Of a stretch of 24,578 nt of DNA, positions 23,293 through 24,578 are shown in pieces. Origin of the DNA: an uncultured Alphaproteobacteria bacterium (GTDB lineage Bacteria > Pseudomonadota > Alphaproteobacteria > HIMB59 > GCA-002718135); contig CACNCW010000012.1 in the NCBI GenBank assembly GCA_902619055.1, positions 1 through 24,578 of the forward strand, written 5' to 3'. Position 1 is the first letter of the stretch; every line of letters begins with the position of its first letter. The notes below the pieces were generated by a model. It worked only from the letters and a program-made list of their open reading frames with translations, searched no databases and had not been told where the DNA came from. The translations under genes were made by a program, and so were the position numbers.

Positions 23293-24578
23293 ATGCAAAT
23301 TTATAAAACACCGCTACGTGAGTTTAAATTTCTAATTGAAGATTTTTTAAATCTGAAAGAAAGTCAAACATTAAAAAAATTAGATTTAGAAACAACCGAT
23401 TTAATGCTTATTATTGAAGAAGCAGCAAAACTATGTGAAGAAACTTTACTCCCGCTTAATCAAAGTGGAGATAGCGAAGGATGTTCTTTTAATAATGGAG
23501 TTGTGACTGCACCAAAAGGATTTAAAGAAGCTTATAAAACTTTTTCTGAAAATGGCTGGCAGGGACTGAAAGTAAAAGAAGAATTTGGTGGTCAAAACTT
23601 ACCTTATATTATGAATATGATTTTAGATGAAATGATAAGCTCTACTAATATGTCATTTGGTCTTTATCCAGGTCTTACTGCAAATGCAATCGATGCAATT
23701 GAAAAGAGTGCTAATGAAGTTTTGAAAAATACTTATTTGCCAAATTTAACAAGTGGTAAGTGGACAGGAACAATGAATTTAACTGAACCTCAATGTGGAA
23801 CAGATCTTGGATTAAGTAAAACAATGGCAACACCATTAGATGATGGAAGTTATAGCATTACTGGTACCAAAATTTTTATTACCTGCGGAGAGCATGATCT
23901 AAGTGATAATATTATTCATTTAGTACTTGCAAGAACACCAAATGCACCCCCTGGTATAAAAGGTATAAGTCTATTTTTGGTTCCTAAATTTTTACCAAAT
24001 GAAAGTGGCGATTTTGTTGAAAGAAATAAAGTTGAATGTGGATCAATAGAGAAGAAGATGGGTATTCATGCTAGTCCAACTTGTGTAATGCATTACAATG
24101 AAGCTAAGGGCTGGCTAGTAGGCGATATTCATAAAGGAATGAAAGCAATGTTTATAATGATGAACGGAGCTCGTTTATTTGTAGGCATACAAGGCTTAGG
24201 ATTATCAGAAACTGCTTATCAATCAGCACTTTATTATTCAAAAGAGCGTTTACAAGGAAAGCTATCTTCCAGCAATCAAGTTGCTGATCCCATAATTGTT
24301 CATCCTGAAATAAGAAAAAACTTATTGTATATAAAATCCATTAATGAAGCAGTTAGAGGTTTAACTTTATTGGCTGGCAATCACTTTGATAATATTGAAA
24401 ATTCTTCAGATGATAAAGAAAAGAAATTATCTGAAAATTTTATAGCACTTATGACGCCAATTATAAAATCATATGCTTCAGATAAATCTGTAGAAAATAC
24501 AAATCGAGCTATGCAAATCTATGGTGGGCATGGTTTTATTACTGACCATGGAATGGAACAACTAGTAAGAGATGCTAG
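23293..24578 (+). CDS. Acyl-CoA dehydrogenase, long FadE/DmdC-type, 5' part (runs off the window)
   Basis: The frame is open from ATG 23293 to the window end, 428 codons. It begins MQIYKTPLREFKFLIEDF, the short N-terminal extension of long (about 590-residue) acyl-CoA dehydrogenases. FAD/substrate signals are MNLTEPQCGTDLG (about 160-172), KIFITCGEHD, KKMGIHASPTC and YGGHGFITDHGMEQLVRDA at the end. The catalytic glutamate, expected in a YEGT motif shortly after, is outside the window. This family includes fatty acyl-CoA dehydrogenases and DmdC (methylmercaptopropionyl-CoA dehydrogenase of DMSP breakdown); the adjacent thiolase favours beta-oxidation, but DmdC-like activity cannot be excluded. 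It follows the thiolase by 5 nt. Confidence 0.9.
   Translation, partial: MQIYKTPLREFKFLIEDFLNLKESQTLKKLDLETTDLMLIIEEAAKLCEETLLPLNQSGDSEGCSFNNGVVTAPKGFKEAYKTFSENGWQGLKVKEEFGGQNLPYIMNMILDEMISSTNMSFGLYPGLTANAIDAIEKSANEVLKNTYLPNLTSGKWTGTMNLTEPQCGTDLGLSKTMATPLDDGSYSITGTKIFITCGEHDLSDNIIHLVLARTPNAPPGIKGISLFLVPKFLPNESGDFVERNKVECGSIEKKMGIHASPTCVMHYNEAKGWLVGDIHKGMKAMFIMMNGARLFVGIQGLGLSETAYQSALYYSKERLQGKLSSSNQVADPIIVHPEIRKNLLYIKSINEAVRGLTLLAGNHFDNIENSSDDKEKKLSENFIALMTPIIKSYASDKSVENTNRAMQIYGGHGFITDHGMEQLVRDA

Noticed and set aside
23293..24578. Naming the acyl-CoA dehydrogenase DmdC (DMSP degradation)
   Set aside because: The long family also includes ordinary fatty acyl-CoA dehydrogenases, the adjacent FadA-type thiolase points to beta-oxidation, and the C-terminal part is outside the window.
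1..24578. CRISPR arrays, insertion sequences, prophage or integration sites at the two tRNA genes
   Set aside because: No spaced direct repeats, transposase or integrase frames were seen, and both tRNA 3' ends are followed at once by ordinary genes.

Overview
The window is strongly AT-rich (codon third positions are mostly A or T), uses the standard code, and is packed: neighbours overlap or sit a few bases apart, and the largest gap without a gene is about 150 bases (10865-11012, filled by a riboswitch and promoters). Gene content (Irr-type Fur regulator, homoserine dehydrogenase next to recJ, NhaD, thiamine ThiB/ThiP under a TPP riboswitch, the small tyrosine-phosphatase-like protein, apt, thiolase plus long acyl-CoA dehydrogenase) suggests a streamlined marine alphaproteobacterium of the SAR11 or HIMB59/AEGEAN-169 type. 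The assignment is inferred from style and content, not from a marker gene. No phage, transposon, CRISPR or plasmid signature was seen.

Layout. 1-2817 (+): 3' part of hom, recJ, and tRNA-Glu(UUC) with its own promoter. 2823-6210 (-): a three-gene operon, irr-like regulator, acetoacetyl-CoA synthetase, quinone oxidoreductase. 6227-8316 (+): membrane-anchored alpha/beta hydrolase overlapping the NhaD Na+/H+ antiporter. 8286-10965 (-): promoter, compact TPP riboswitch, thiB, thiP; the ATPase gene thiQ is absent. 10976-13915 (+): tRNA-Pro(UGG), an iron-type alcohol dehydrogenase starting 7 nt after the tRNA, and a SulP anion transporter. 13960-15645: a GFA-family zinc protein (+) facing a YtoQ protein and a methyltransferase (-). 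15695-21071 (+): a small membrane protein, a glutamine amidotransferase, a MOSC protein, and a sugar-type ABC importer (two permeases and a binding protein, again without ATPase), closed by a strong intrinsic terminator. 21072-24578 (+): tyrosine-phosphatase-like protein, apt, FadA-type thiolase and a truncated acyl-CoA dehydrogenase, all touching.

How it fits together. The window describes a scavenging heterotroph: thiamine and sugar uptake, ketone-body (acetoacetate) activation, fatty-acid beta-oxidation, alcohol oxidation and Na+/anion exchange. The most notable points are regulatory economy (a riboswitch with the ribosome binding site inside the aptamer and a predicted transcription start at its first base; a tRNA directly followed by a near-leaderless mRNA; a terminator abutting a start codon) and two ABC importers that must borrow an ATPase from elsewhere.
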